A stretch of 42,382 nt of DNA, taken from contig JAHFON010000007.1 of NCBI GenBank assembly GCA_023261695.1, forward strand, positions 1-42,382, read 5' to 3'. Origin of the DNA: Candidatus Moraniibacteriota bacterium. Its GTDB lineage: Bacteria; Patescibacteriota; Minisyncoccia; Moranbacterales; UBA1568. The notes under the pieces were generated by a model. The model was given only the letters and a program-made list of their open reading frames with translations. It did no database searches and was not told where the DNA came from. How positions within the stretch are numbered: position 1 is the first letter of the stretch; every line of letters begins with the position of its first letter. A program made the translations under genes and the position numbers. This document shows positions 33,720 to 41,845 of this stretch, piece after piece.

Positions 33720-34306
33720 CACTTCCAATTAGTCAGATTAATCTCCGTATAAACACATTTCTTGGCAACCGTGCAGTTTGTAAAAGTGCCATTATTACCG
33801 ACATCCGCTAATGCGAACATCCCGCTTGCTCCTCCGCCCCAATACACAAAACTCCTTACAGTCGCAGTGTTAGTGCCATTGTAATCTACATATAAATAAC
33901 GGGAAAAACGCCCGGAACCGCCGCTGTGTTCATAAAATCCATTGCTATATTGCAAGCTATACCACGATAGAACTCCCAAAGAAGAGTTACAATTCAAATT
34001 ATTTATGGGATCGTTATAATCAATGCGGCAGTGTTTGTTACCGGAAAATTTTGCAAAACCATCGGCATCGGCGATAAAAGAATTATCACGCACATTGCGC
34101 ACCAATTCCACACCCTCCTGGGCCAATTCCACGGCAATAATTGAGTCCCGATTTTCAAAAGAATTCTTCAAACTTTTGGCCATCAGCGCGCTGATAGACA
34201 ACAATCCGACAGTTAAGACAAAGCCAGCCAAAAGAACTTCTCCGAGTGAAAAGCCGGCGGGAGTTTCTGTCTTAAAAAATTTTCTGAATATAAACATAAA
34301 ATACAT
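33719..34306 (-). CDS. Type IV prepilin-like protein (PilV/GspI-like minor pilin)
   Basis: 195 residues. The 18-residue leader ends AG-FSLGEVLLAGFVLTVGLL: cleavage after Gly, Phe at +1, Glu at +5. The helix runs on to NSFENRDSIIAVELAQEGVE and the common minor-pilin phrase EGVELVRNVRDN. The C-terminal part is Asn/Gly-rich with several Cys (KHCRIDYNDPINNLNC). Between the FimT-like and PulJ-like genes with a 15-base gap and an overlap. Confidence 0.85.
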
Positions 34307-34321
34307 AACAGAAAATAGAAA

Positions 34322-34831
34322 CTACGGCGTGGAAGGACAGGATGTTAGCCGATCGGTGATTAGGCCACCGGAATAAATGCAGACGAAATAACTTTTTCCA
34401 CCCTTGTTAAACTGCACACCTGATGGAAAACCAGGGCTCAAATTAGCATACGGAACGGAAAAATAAAGCGTACCACTACTAGAAACAGTTACCCCGTTTT
34501 TCAAATTGTGCGTAGTTATAACAGTTGAGTTACATACAGACCCCGAAGTGGCCTTAGAATTGTAAGTCAGCGTGTAGCTTGATCCATTCCAATTCACCCC
34601 AAAACCACATGGGATAGTGTTTGGAGTGGCCAGCTTTCCGGTCAGAGCATAAGTCTGCGCCTCCCGCAATACTCCGACAAATTCCCGCGCGTTGGTTTCA
34701 AGTTCTTTATTCACACGACTGGTGCCAAACAATCCGGTGACAACTCCGGTCATAATAGCAATGATGGCCATCACCACCATAACTTCCACAAAAGATGAAG
34801 CGCGCAGATTTTTAGGAATAATTTTCATCAT
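34322..34831 (-). CDS. Type IV prepilin-like protein (FimT/GspH-like minor pilin)
   Basis: 169 residues. The leader is MMKIIPKNLRASS followed by FVEVMVVMAIIAIMTGVVTG. Glu is retained, but the residues just before the helix are A-S-S and not Gly, so the cleavage site is atypical and peptidase processing is less certain. The FimT/GspH pattern NAREFVGVLREAQTYALTGK follows the helix. Four Cys in the C-terminal part. First of three minor prepilins after pilD. Confidence 0.82.
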   Translation of the reverse strand: MMKIIPKNLRASSFVEVMVVMAIIAIMTGVVTGLFGTSRVNKELETNAREFVGVLREAQTYALTGKLATPNTIPCGFGVNWNGSSYTLTYNSKATSGSVCNSTVITTHNLKNGVTVSSSGTLYFSVPYANLSPGFPSGVQFNKGGKSYFVCIYSGGLITDRLTSCPSTP

Positions 34832-34909
34832 TTGTTTTTACATCCCACCCGCTGCCGGCAGTTGATACCGGCTGATGAGTCAATTCTTTTTTCTAATTCT
34901 ATCAGAAAA

Positions 34910-35704
34910 CTACAAAATAAAGAAGCGAAAAAGAGACGGGAAGATACGTTCTAAAAAAAGTGTCACGATTGTCCCGCTAATCAGAAACGGCGCAAAGGCT
35001 ATCTGGCTTTTCAGGTTCTTGTCTCCATAAGCTATCGCCAATAAACCGGCGATCGCCCCCAGCCCGAAAGACAATGTCAGCAAAGGCAATATCAGAGGCA
35101 CTCCGACTACTGACCCGGAGACAAATCCCAGCCACACATCTCCCCAACCCATCCATTTCTCCCGCGACCAAAAAACCAGCAAGAAAAAGAATCCGGCCAC
35201 AACAGCTCCGCCCAAGAATCCGTACCATAACCGCGAAACGAAAAACGGCTCCGGAGCAAGAACAAAGTGGGCAATCAAAAAAACATAAATCAAAAGCGCG
35301 CTTATAATCAACATATTCAACGGAACCTCCATATACTTGAGATCGTAAACCGCGATAACGATGAAACAGCTCAAAATTCCCAAAAGCCACGCCGTTTCCA
35401 GCCACGACAGCATACTGCTTTCAGAAAAAAAGAAATATCCCGTTAAAGCGAATAAAACTCCCGTAAGCATTTCCACCAACGGATACTGCCAAGAAATTTT
35501 CGTTTCGCAATCTCGACAAAGCCCTCGCAAAAGCGCGAAACTGATCAGTGGAATGTTGTCGTACCAACGAATCTGATTTTTGCAGGAACGGCAAAACGAC
35601 TTCCCCAAAAGCGTTTCGGCATCACGCAAACGAAACGCCAAAACGTTGAGAAAACTCCCGACTATCAGTCCAAAGATGAAAAAAGAAATCACAAACGTAA
35701 TCAT
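34910..35704 (-). CDS. pilD: Type IV prepilin peptidase/N-methyltransferase (A24 family)
   Basis: 264 residues from ATG 35704 (MITFVISFFIFGLIVGSFLN); the tracked ORF adds 18 unlikely codons. The N-terminal domain has GSFLNVLAFRLR and paired CxxC motifs (CRSC, CRDC) of the zinc-binding methyltransferase half. The two catalytic Asp are in AVYDLKYMEVPL and in the GWGD motif. About seven to eight helices. It cleaves prepilin leaders at the cytoplasmic face and methylates the new N-terminus. The start is fixed by a TATAAT box six bases upstream, implying a leaderless mRNA. Confidence 0.95.
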   Translation of the reverse strand: MITFVISFFIFGLIVGSFLNVLAFRLRDAETLLGKSFCRSCKNQIRWYDNIPLISFALLRGLCRDCETKISWQYPLVEMLTGVLFALTGYFFFSESSMLSWLETAWLLGILSCFIVIAVYDLKYMEVPLNMLIISALLIYVFLIAHFVLAPEPFFVSRLWYGFLGGAVVAGFFFLLVFWSREKWMGWGDVWLGFVSGSVVGVPLILPLLTLSFGLGAIAGLLAIAYGDKNLKSQIAFAPFLISGTIVTLFLERIFPSLFRFFIL

Positions 35705-35710
35705 AGCCCC

Positions 35711-35739
35711 ATTATACTCCAAAAAAGAAAAAAGACCAA
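35711..35739 (-). promoter_or_regulatory. Promoter giving a leaderless pilD transcript
   Basis: Minus strand: TTGGTC (35739-35734), a 17-base spacer, perfect TATAAT (35716-35711), then GGGGCT and the ATG at 35704. A start about 7 bases after the box coincides with the start codon. Confidence 0.65.
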
Positions 35740-35798
35740 ACCATCTTTTGTTCTTCAATCGCTATGAACTATGATATGAACTTCAAATAAATAACAAC

Positions 35799-35826
35799 AA
35801 CCCCCGCCTCATTTGAGGCGGGGGTT
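35799..35826 (-). terminator. Terminator of the major pilin transcript
   Basis: AACCCCCGCCTC and its complement make a 12-bp stem with a 4-base loop, followed on the minus strand by GTTGTTATTTATTT. It closes the pilin unit that starts at the promoter 36775-36803. Confidence 0.82.
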
Positions 35827-35857
35827 CTCTTGCTCCTGATATTACGGAAAAATCAAA

Positions 35858-36235
35858 TTAGCAACCCGAAGGAAAAGAGGCTCCATTTACTGTTAGCGAA
35901 GTGGTATCACATGCCGCTGGTACTGAAGTATTATCAGCTGCTGCTGTAATAGTGAATGTTCCAGCATTAGTCGGACCGCAACTAGATGATCCTATAGAAT
36001 AGGTTACTTTGGTACTGTTTGTATTTGCCGTGGCAACATCTGCAACCAAAGTATCACTATCACAACTAACCAGAAAACCCGCTACCGATCCTGACGCCTC
36101 GGCCTTAAAAGCGGCTATTTCCGCTTTCACTCTCGCGCCGCTCAAACTCACCAACACAATGGACGCCAAAATACCGATGATGGCGATCACGATCAGAAGT
36201 TCAATCAGCGTAAAACCTTTTAATGTCTTTTTCAT
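35858..36235 (-). CDS. Type IV major pilin, four-cysteine paralogue 1
   Basis: 125 residues from ATG 36235. The short leader MKKTLKG is followed by [20 protein letters not shown], a textbook prepilin with Glu at +5. The globular domain has four Cys in the contexts VSCDSD, SCGPTN, AACDTT and the terminal FPSGC. These positions match the neighbouring pilin, so the two are duplicates. Small (about 118 mature residues) with likely two disulfides. AAGGAGGTGA, a full match to the 16S rRNA tail, lies 11 bases upstream. A terminator follows the gene. Confidence 0.93.
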   Translation of the reverse strand: MKKTLKGFTLIELLIVIAIIGILASIVLVSLSGARVKAEIAAFKAEASGSVAGFLVSCDSDTLVADVATANTNSTKVTYSIGSSSCGPTNAGTFTITAAADNTSVPAACDTTSLTVNGASFPSGC

Positions 36236-36246
36236 ATATTTTTTAT

Positions 36247-36256
36247 TCACCTCCTT
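36247..36256 (-). promoter_or_regulatory. Perfect 10-base Shine-Dalgarno before pilin 1
   Basis: AAGGAGGTGA on the minus strand complements the 16S rRNA 3' end (UCACCUCCUU) over ten bases. The gap to ATG 36235 is long (11 bases); an in-frame GTG lies inside the site itself. Confidence 0.7.
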
Positions 36257-36286
36257 AAAATAATTATTTGTTACTATTTTGTATTA

Positions 36287-36700
36287 TTAGCACCCCGGCG
36301 GAAAATGCGGTCCGGTTTCGTTAGCTGTGGCAGAGCTACAACCTGCATCTATTACAGCTTGCGATTCAGGGTAAGCTACAATCGAAAACAGGTTATCCAT
36401 AAGCGGACCACAACTTGTACCAGGAATTTGAAGGCCAGAAGCCGTTGTCGTATCCCACTTAGTATTTGGAGTATTCGCGGGCACAATCGGGGGGCCATCA
36501 TCACACTGAAGGATAAATGTACGCACAGCAGACGCCACATCTGCTTTGAATGCTGTCTTTCGCGCATTGATACGGGCGCTTTTACCAAAAACCATTAGCG
36601 CGATGGCCACCAAAACAGCAATGATGGAGATCACGACCAAAATTTCAATCAGAGTGAAACCCCCACCTCCTGACAATCTGTATCTGCCAGTTTTTTTCAT
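36287..36700 (-). CDS. Type IV pilin, four-cysteine paralogue 2
   Basis: 137 residues from ATG 36700 (MKKTGRYRLSGGGG). The leader is longer and Gly-rich, then FTLIEILVVISIIAVLVAIA. The Cys contexts LQCDDG, SCGPLM, AGCSSA and terminal FPPGC mirror pilin 1. First gene of the pilin transcript. AAGGAGGTGA sits four bases upstream, so the start is well supported over the longer tracked ORF. Which of the two forms the bulk of the fibre cannot be told from sequence. Confidence 0.92.
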   Translation of the reverse strand: MKKTGRYRLSGGGGFTLIEILVVISIIAVLVAIALMVFGKSARINARKTAFKADVASAVRTFILQCDDGPPIVPANTPNTKWDTTTASGLQIPGTSCGPLMDNLFSIVAYPESQAVIDAGCSSATANETGPHFPPGC

Positions 36701-36704
36701 ATAC

Positions 36705-36714
36705 TCACCTCCTT
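36705..36714 (-). promoter_or_regulatory. Perfect 10-base Shine-Dalgarno before pilin 2
   Basis: AAGGAGGTGA on the minus strand, four bases from ATG 36700; it decides this start against the GTG/ATG-rich upstream extension. Confidence 0.75.
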
Positions 36715-36774
36715 CATAATATTTGTTTTTATTTTTCAAACTTATCTTTATTTTACGCCTGTCGCGCGAAATTG

Positions 36775-36803
36775 TCTATATCCATCATTATTTATAAAGT
36801 CAA
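36775..36803 (-). promoter_or_regulatory. Promoter of the pilin pair
   Basis: Minus strand: TTGACT (36803-36798), a 17-base spacer, TATAGA (36780-36775). Leader about 68 bases. It separates abundant pilin expression from the machine genes upstream. Confidence 0.7.
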
Positions 36804-36832
36804 GGCTTTTTGGAAAATTACCCAAATCTGAT

Positions 36833-38041
36833 TTACAACTGTCCGGCGATGGTATAAATCGGCAAAAGAATACTCACGACCAGAAAACCCACTCCTATAC
36901 CGAGTCCCACAATCAATACCGGCTCAATCAGCGCAGTCAAATTTTTGGTCATCGTATCCACCTCTTGGTTATAAAACTCCGCCGTACCCTTGAGTACCCG
37001 CGCCAGAGTACCGGTTTCTTCGCCGATACGGGTCATCTGCGCGACCAGGGAAGGCATCTCCGGATAATGCACGAACACCGCGCTCATCAAATTGCCGTTT
37101 TTCACTTCATTGGCCGCTTTTAATATAATCCCTTCAAACACGCTGTTACCCACGACTTCACTGACGATCGTGAGCGCCCGCACAACGGGAATGCCGCTAT
37201 TGAGAAGCGCGCTCAAATTTTCCGCGAAACGCGCGACGTAGATATTGCGCGCCAGCTGTCCTATGACGGGAATCCTCAACACCAGTACAGACCATTCGCT
37301 CCGTCCGGCGGGCGTGCGGAGATAATAGATAAAAGATCCGATGGCCGCCAGTATGACAAAGGCCACAGCCCACCAATACTGGCTCATAAAATCCCCCACG
37401 CTAATAAGAAGACTGGTGTGCCACGGAATAGACACATTGGAATCTCTGATAAGGCTGGAAATTCTCGGCAAAATAAACGAGATTACTAAAAACCCCACGA
37501 TAAAAGCCACACCCAAAACAAATACCGGATAATAAAGCGCGCTCTTGATCCTGGATGTCAATTGGTAGTTTTTATCAATATTGCCTGCCACGAAACTGAT
37601 AGATTTCTGCAAACTGCCTGAAATTTCTCCGGCGCGAATCATATTAATGGTCAACGGACTGAAAATATCCCTATGCTTTTCAAGCGCCTCGGAAAAAGGC
37701 ATACCGTCTTCAACGTCATCGGCAATTTCTCTGATCACCATTCTGAAATATTTGTTGTCAAATTCTTCTTCAATGGTGTTCAATGAAGAAGCCACCGGCA
37801 CGCGCGCGTCAATCAGCGTCGCCAGTTGGCGAAAAAATACCATCAAATCTTTCTGTTTGACGCCTTCCAGAATTTTATGAAAGCTTTGCAAAAAAGCCTG
37901 TGCGTTTTTCTGCTGTTTAATGGTAATGGGCGTGAGGCCGTTTTTTCCAAGAACCTGCGCGGCCGCTTCCCAGCTGATAGCTTCCACCACTCCCTCGCTC
38001 ATCTGTCCGGCGTCATTTTTCGCTTTGAATAAAAATTTCAT
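36833..38041 (-). CDS. pilC: Type IV pilus inner-membrane platform protein PilC
   Basis: 402 residues of the GspF/PilC family. Two repeated T2SSF domains (about 70-195: LMVFFRQLATLIDARVPVAS; and about 270-395: ARFAENLSALLNSGIPVVRA, LVAQMTRIGEETGTLARVLK), each followed by membrane helices (about 175-197, 220-240 and 372-396). The N-terminus AKNDAGQMSEGVVEAISWEA is the usual PilC start. It couples PilB/PilT motors to pilin addition or removal. 38 bases after pilT. Confidence 0.95.
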   Translation of the reverse strand: MKFLFKAKNDAGQMSEGVVEAISWEAAAQVLGKNGLTPITIKQQKNAQAFLQSFHKILEGVKQKDLMVFFRQLATLIDARVPVASSLNTIEEEFDNKYFRMVIREIADDVEDGMPFSEALEKHRDIFSPLTINMIRAGEISGSLQKSISFVAGNIDKNYQLTSRIKSALYYPVFVLGVAFIVGFLVISFILPRISSLIRDSNVSIPWHTSLLISVGDFMSQYWWAVAFVILAAIGSFIYYLRTPAGRSEWSVLVLRIPVIGQLARNIYVARFAENLSALLNSGIPVVRALTIVSEVVGNSVFEGIILKAANEVKNGNLMSAVFVHYPEMPSLVAQMTRIGEETGTLARVLKGTAEFYNQEVDTMTKNLTALIEPVLIVGLGIGVGFLVVSILLPIYTIAGQL

Positions 38042-38079
38042 ATCGTTTATTAATAAATATAATTATGTTGAAAAAAATA

Positions 38080-39159
38080 TTACTCTTTACTCATAAGCAT
38101 CTGGAGATACTCGCGCTTCTCGGCATAGATAAAGGCGTCATTGACGGAAACCAAACCTCTGCGTACCAGATCGGCTAAGGCCCGATCCAAAGATACCATA
38201 CCTTCTTTTAATCCGGTTTCAATCACTGAATCCAACTGATGAATTTTGTTTTCGCGGATGAGATTCTCCACCGCGTTGTTCTTGAGCATAATTTCCACCG
38301 CCGGAATACGTCCGCCGCCCGTCTTCGGAAGCAGTCTTTGCGAGATAATACCCAAAAGCACGCTGGCCAACTGCGAGCGGATCTGATTCTGCTGATGCGA
38401 CGGAAATACGTCAATAATGCGGTCCACGGTTTGTGCGGAATCGTTGGTGTGCATCGTCGCGAAAATAAGATGTCCGGTTTCGGCGGCGGTCATCGCCGTA
38501 CTGATCGTTTCCAAATCGCGCAGTTCCCCCAGGAGTACGACGTTCACGTCTTCGCGAAACACCGCCCGCAGAGCGTCAGGGAAATTTTTCGCGTCGCGGC
38601 CGATTTCGCGCTGATTGATAATGCAACGATCTTGATTATAAACAAATTCTATCGGATCTTCAATGGTAATAACGTGTTTCTCAAAGTTGTGATTGATGTG
38701 GTCAATGATAGCCGCGAGAGTCGTGGATTTACCGTGTCCTACCGGCCCGGTTATCAGCACTAGTCCTTGAGAATAATCAGCAAAGCTGTATAAAGAACTG
38801 GGGATATTCAATTCTTCCAAATCACGCAAACGATCCATAATAAAACGCATCGTCACGCTGACATAACCTTTCTGAAAAAAAACGTTGGTGCGAAAACGCA
38901 CCCGATCGTCAAAATTATATGAGAAGTCCGTGTGCCCGACGTCAATGAGCTCTTGTTTCTTATTTTCAGTCAGCAAGACGTCGGAAAGCGCCTTGGTGTC
39001 ATCCGGAGTCAACACTTTTTCTTGCGTAATGGGGTGCAACTTGCCGTCAATGCGCAACGTCGGATAACGCCCCACCACCAAATGCAAATCAGAAGCTCCC
39101 TGTTGTCCCACAAGAAGCAATAGATTCTTCAACCGTTGTTCCGTATGTAATACTTCCAT
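38080..39159 (-). CDS. pilT: Pilus retraction ATPase PilT
   Basis: 359 residues. N-terminal GASDLHLVVGRYPTLRIDGK is the PilT hallmark. Walker A reads GPVGHGKST (138-146), with His where most PilT have Ser. The Asp box region IEDPIEFVYNQDRCIINQRE, Walker B VVLLGELRDLETI and the His box GHLIFATMHTNDSAQTVDRI are all intact. A C-terminal arm (about 330-359) ends without the AIRNLIRE retraction motif being obvious. Powers retraction and so twitching or DNA uptake. An extended -10 box lies upstream. Confidence 0.95.
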   Translation of the reverse strand: MEVLHTEQRLKNLLLLVGQQGASDLHLVVGRYPTLRIDGKLHPITQEKVLTPDDTKALSDVLLTENKKQELIDVGHTDFSYNFDDRVRFRTNVFFQKGYVSVTMRFIMDRLRDLEELNIPSSLYSFADYSQGLVLITGPVGHGKSTTLAAIIDHINHNFEKHVITIEDPIEFVYNQDRCIINQREIGRDAKNFPDALRAVFREDVNVVLLGELRDLETISTAMTAAETGHLIFATMHTNDSAQTVDRIIDVFPSHQQNQIRSQLASVLLGIISQRLLPKTGGGRIPAVEIMLKNNAVENLIRENKIHQLDSVIETGLKEGMVSLDRALADLVRRGLVSVNDAFIYAEKREYLQMLMSKE

Positions 39160-39194
39160 TTTTCTTTTTGTATTTAACGTCGTCCTCTCCCGCC

Positions 39195-39203
39195 ATTATA
39201 TCA
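39195..39203 (-). promoter_or_regulatory. Extended -10 promoter before pilT
   Basis: Minus-strand TGATATAAT (TGn plus perfect TATAAT). The start near 39188 leaves a leader of about 29 bases. There is no good -35, as expected for extended -10 promoters. Confidence 0.55.
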
Positions 39204-39212
39204 CAAAATTTC

Positions 39213-40892
39213 TTATTCAGCGTCCACTAGGAGCTTCCCTTCCGTCACGAGTTCAATCTCCGCCAGAGTCGTAATGCCTTTGAGCGCTTTGAGAATGCCG
39301 TCCTGTTTCATATTCATCATCCCCTGGCGAGCGGCCGCTTTTTGAATTTCAGTTTCATTGACTTTGTGATCAAAAATCATATCCCGCAGTTCATCGTTAA
39401 CGGCTATCACCTCGTAAATAGCCACTCGGCCGCGATAGCCGGACTGGTTGCAATTTTCGCAACCTTTGCCCTGATAAAAAATAATCGGCTGTTTCGGATC
39501 AAGCCCATAATCAGCCACTTCTTTGGGATTGATCGCGTTAAACAATTCTTGGATATGATTTTTTTGAAATTCCGTCAAAGGAAATTCCACGCGGCAATCT
39601 TCGCAAATGCGCCGCACCAAACGTTGCGCCGCCACCGCCTCCAAAGACGATGCCAGCAAAAAAAATTCCACCCCCATATCTATCAGACGCGGGATGGCCC
39701 CGATAGCGTCATTGGTATGCAACGTGGAGAGAATCAAATGCCCCGTCAGCGCGGCGTGAATGACGAGTTCCGCCGTCTCATTGTCACGCACTTCTCCTAC
39801 CATAATAACATTGGGGTCCTGGCGCAGGATGGAACGCAAACCGCTTGCGAACGTATAGTCTATTTCCGGCTTAATTTGGCTCTGATTAACACCCTCAATA
39901 TAATACTCAATCGGGTCTTCCAAAGTAATGATATTGCGCTCTTCTTTGTTCAATATCTGAAGAAACGCGTACAGTGTGGTTGACTTTCCCGATCCGGTAG
40001 GACCGGTGATCAGAATGATCCCGAACGGCTTATGAATGGCTTCTTCAAGAATAGAGCGGTTTCTTCCGCATAGTCCGAGTTTTTCAATATCAGAAAGACC
40101 GGTGCTCTTGTCCAGCATACGCATAGCTATTTTTTCTCCATCCAAAACCGGCAAACTTGAGACACGCAAATCCACGACGCGTCCGTCTTCGCTCTCAAAA
40201 CGAAAACGGCCGTCTTGCGGTTTGCGTTTCTCGTCAATTTTGAGATTGGATAAAATTTTGATACGCGAGATCACGGCCCGTCCGACTTCCAGCGGAAACA
40301 CGAGTTGGGAACGGAGAATGCCGTCCACGCGAAAACGGACGCGAAAACTTTCATCAATCGGTTCGATATGAATATCGCTGGCTGATCCGTCCAGCGCGTG
40401 CCTGACAATCACATCCACCAGTTTAGCAATCGGGGTATCCTGAAAAGTTTCAACTCCCTGGTTGCTTTTCTTTTCTTTTTTTATTTCCGCGATATCCTCG
40501 GATTCTTCTTTCAAAGAAACGATGGCCTTTTTCAAAGCCATATCCGTGCCGGTGTAATATTGCATAATATCGGAAAAAGTTTTCTCCGATGCAAGGTATA
40601 TTTTAATATTCTTGTGCTCTTTTTCAGACAAAAAACGCAGAACATTGAGCGCTTCAAGGTTCTGCGGATTGACCATAGCGATACAAATGGTATCTCCTTC
40701 TTGGCGAAACGGCACCATACGGTACATTTTCGTCGTATCTTCAGAAATAAGCGCGAACAAAGTTTTATCTATTTCTTTCGGCGCTTTCGGCAAAAATGAC
40801 AACCCCAGCGCTTTGGCCTGCGCCGAAAGAACTGACACATCATCAGTTCTAATTATGGGATTTTCTTTTTTTTTGGATGTTTCCTCGGACAT
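39213..40892 (-). CDS. pilB: Pilus assembly ATPase PilB
   Basis: 559 residues from ATG 40892 (MSEETSKKKENPIIRTDDVS). The tracked ORF runs 36 codons further, through the palindromic element, and that part is not protein-like. N-terminal GspE_N domain (about 20-150, VLSAQAKALGLSFLPKAPKE), then the motor: SDIHIEPIDESFRVRFRVDG, Walker A GPTGSGKST (297-305), Walker B NVIMVGEVRDNETAELV, and a zinc site with CEDC and CENC (QSGYRGRVAIYEV). It is the extension motor for the pilus, partner of pilT and pilC. Confidence 0.95.
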   Translation of the reverse strand: MSEETSKKKENPIIRTDDVSVLSAQAKALGLSFLPKAPKEIDKTLFALISEDTTKMYRMVPFRQEGDTICIAMVNPQNLEALNVLRFLSEKEHKNIKIYLASEKTFSDIMQYYTGTDMALKKAIVSLKEESEDIAEIKKEKKSNQGVETFQDTPIAKLVDVIVRHALDGSASDIHIEPIDESFRVRFRVDGILRSQLVFPLEVGRAVISRIKILSNLKIDEKRKPQDGRFRFESEDGRVVDLRVSSLPVLDGEKIAMRMLDKSTGLSDIEKLGLCGRNRSILEEAIHKPFGIILITGPTGSGKSTTLYAFLQILNKEERNIITLEDPIEYYIEGVNQSQIKPEIDYTFASGLRSILRQDPNVIMVGEVRDNETAELVIHAALTGHLILSTLHTNDAIGAIPRLIDMGVEFFLLASSLEAVAAQRLVRRICEDCRVEFPLTEFQKNHIQELFNAINPKEVADYGLDPKQPIIFYQGKGCENCNQSGYRGRVAIYEVIAVNDELRDMIFDHKVNETEIQKAAARQGMMNMKQDGILKALKGITTLAEIELVTEGKLLVDAE

Positions 40893-41030
40893 GTGCGCCT
40901 GATTGCAGGCCTTACGCGTTTGAGCGCAGTTCGCGACGCAAGCGAGGAACGGAGTAAGCTGTATGCGACATACAACGGTGAGTACCGGAGCTTGCAACAA
41001 AGAAATGTGCCAAACACGTAAGGCCTAAGC
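40893..41030. other. Intergenic gap between pilO and pilB, filled by the folded element
   Basis: Apart from the element at 40907-41026 it holds only the 14 bases before pilB, with a weak AGG ribosome site. A ~138-base gap is exceptional inside this otherwise tightly spaced pilus operon. Confidence 0.6.
40907..41026 (+). repeat. Folded multi-helix element, copy 2 (candidate structured RNA or DNA element)
   Basis: The ends AGGCCTTACGCGTTTG (40907-40922) and CAAACACGTAAGGCCT (41011-41026) pair over 16 positions with one C/A mismatch. Inside, GCAAGC (40938-40943) pairs with GCTTGC (40990-40995), CGG (40950-40952) with CCG (40985-40987), and TGTATG/CATACA (40960-40974) forms a hairpin. The shared blocks GCGAGGA (40942-40948), GAGTAAG (40952-40958) and GAGTAC (40980-40985) match copy 1 in order. 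Strand follows those blocks and is opposite to the pilus operon. Confidence 0.55.
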
Positions 41031-41816
41031 TTATTGAAATGGATTAGGTTTGCCGGTTTCGCCCTTTTCCAATGTTGACATAGAATTGGTTATCTTGCTA
41101 AGCAAAGTATTGACATTCGAAAAATTAAATTTGGACTGCGAAAAAATGGGATTCTCAAGCGCCGACACTATGGGTCTCGGAGGCAAATAACCGTACTCCG
41201 CTTCAAATGTCCCGGTCAGCCTATCTGTCACCGCAACTTTTCCAGCCTCCGTTTTTTCTAAATTTTCTATGGAAAAAAAGTGTATTTGCTGAAACCGTTC
41301 TATTTGCGCCATCTGGTCAAAAAACGCCTTGATATTCGTGTAAGACCCGATAACGGTTCCCTTAAAAACAAACGTCTTGACCGTGATCGGGGGAGCTACA
41401 TCTGGAACATTGGAGTCAGCAAGCGTTCTCCCTCCGGCGACAAACGATTTCGCGGCGGGCGCGATCAGCGGCGCTTCAGCTTCTTTTGCTACTGGCAAAG
41501 GCTTAAATTCCATTTTACTGATGGCTAAACCAGATCGGGGAGCTAAAAAATTAAATGCGTCTATCACTTGCTCCTGACTCAGTGTTTTGGGTAAATACCG
41601 ATAGATAAACTGCTCCGTTTTCTGTTCCGTGTCCAATACATTATTCAAAGACTTTATATTCGCCACAATTCCGTCCATATCCGCTGCTTTGGATTGCCTG
41701 TCTGAAATTTCCGCATTTTTCTCCATCACCGTGTCAAAGTCCGGTTTGATATAACCGATGCCTAAAATAAGTATCACGACTACGAAAAAGGGAAAAAGTA
41801 ACATTTTTAATCGCAT
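41031..41816 (-). CDS. pilO: Type IV pilus alignment protein PilO
   Basis: 261 residues: an N-terminal helix (about 4-22: KMLLFPFFVVVILILGIGYI), a coiled-coil stretch (about 27-75), then a ferredoxin-like domain. Family-like segments are TEQFIYRYLPKTLSQEQVID, FNFLAPRSGLAISKMEFKPL and FKGTVIGSYTNIKAFFDQMA. An Ala/Pro-rich insert separates the strands (APLIAPAAKSFVAGG). With PilN it forms the inner-membrane alignment complex. It ends just before the folded element, and pilB comes next. Confidence 0.85.
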   Translation of the reverse strand: MRLKMLLFPFFVVVILILGIGYIKPDFDTVMEKNAEISDRQSKAADMDGIVANIKSLNNVLDTEQKTEQFIYRYLPKTLSQEQVIDAFNFLAPRSGLAISKMEFKPLPVAKEAEAPLIAPAAKSFVAGGRTLADSNVPDVAPPITVKTFVFKGTVIGSYTNIKAFFDQMAQIERFQQIHFFSIENLEKTEAGKVAVTDRLTGTFEAEYGYLPPRPIVSALENPIFSQSKFNFSNVNTLLSKITNSMSTLEKGETGKPNPFQ

Positions 41817-41845
41817 AATTTATATTTGTTAGAAAAAATAAAAAA

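Noticed and set aside
39342-39983. 213-residue plus-strand ORF
   Set aside because: Antisense shadow of pilB in a stretch with intact ATPase motifs.
40893-41000. 36-codon N-terminal extension of PilB in the ORF track
   Set aside because: It is encoded by the palindromic element; homologous protein sequence starts at MSEETSKKKE.
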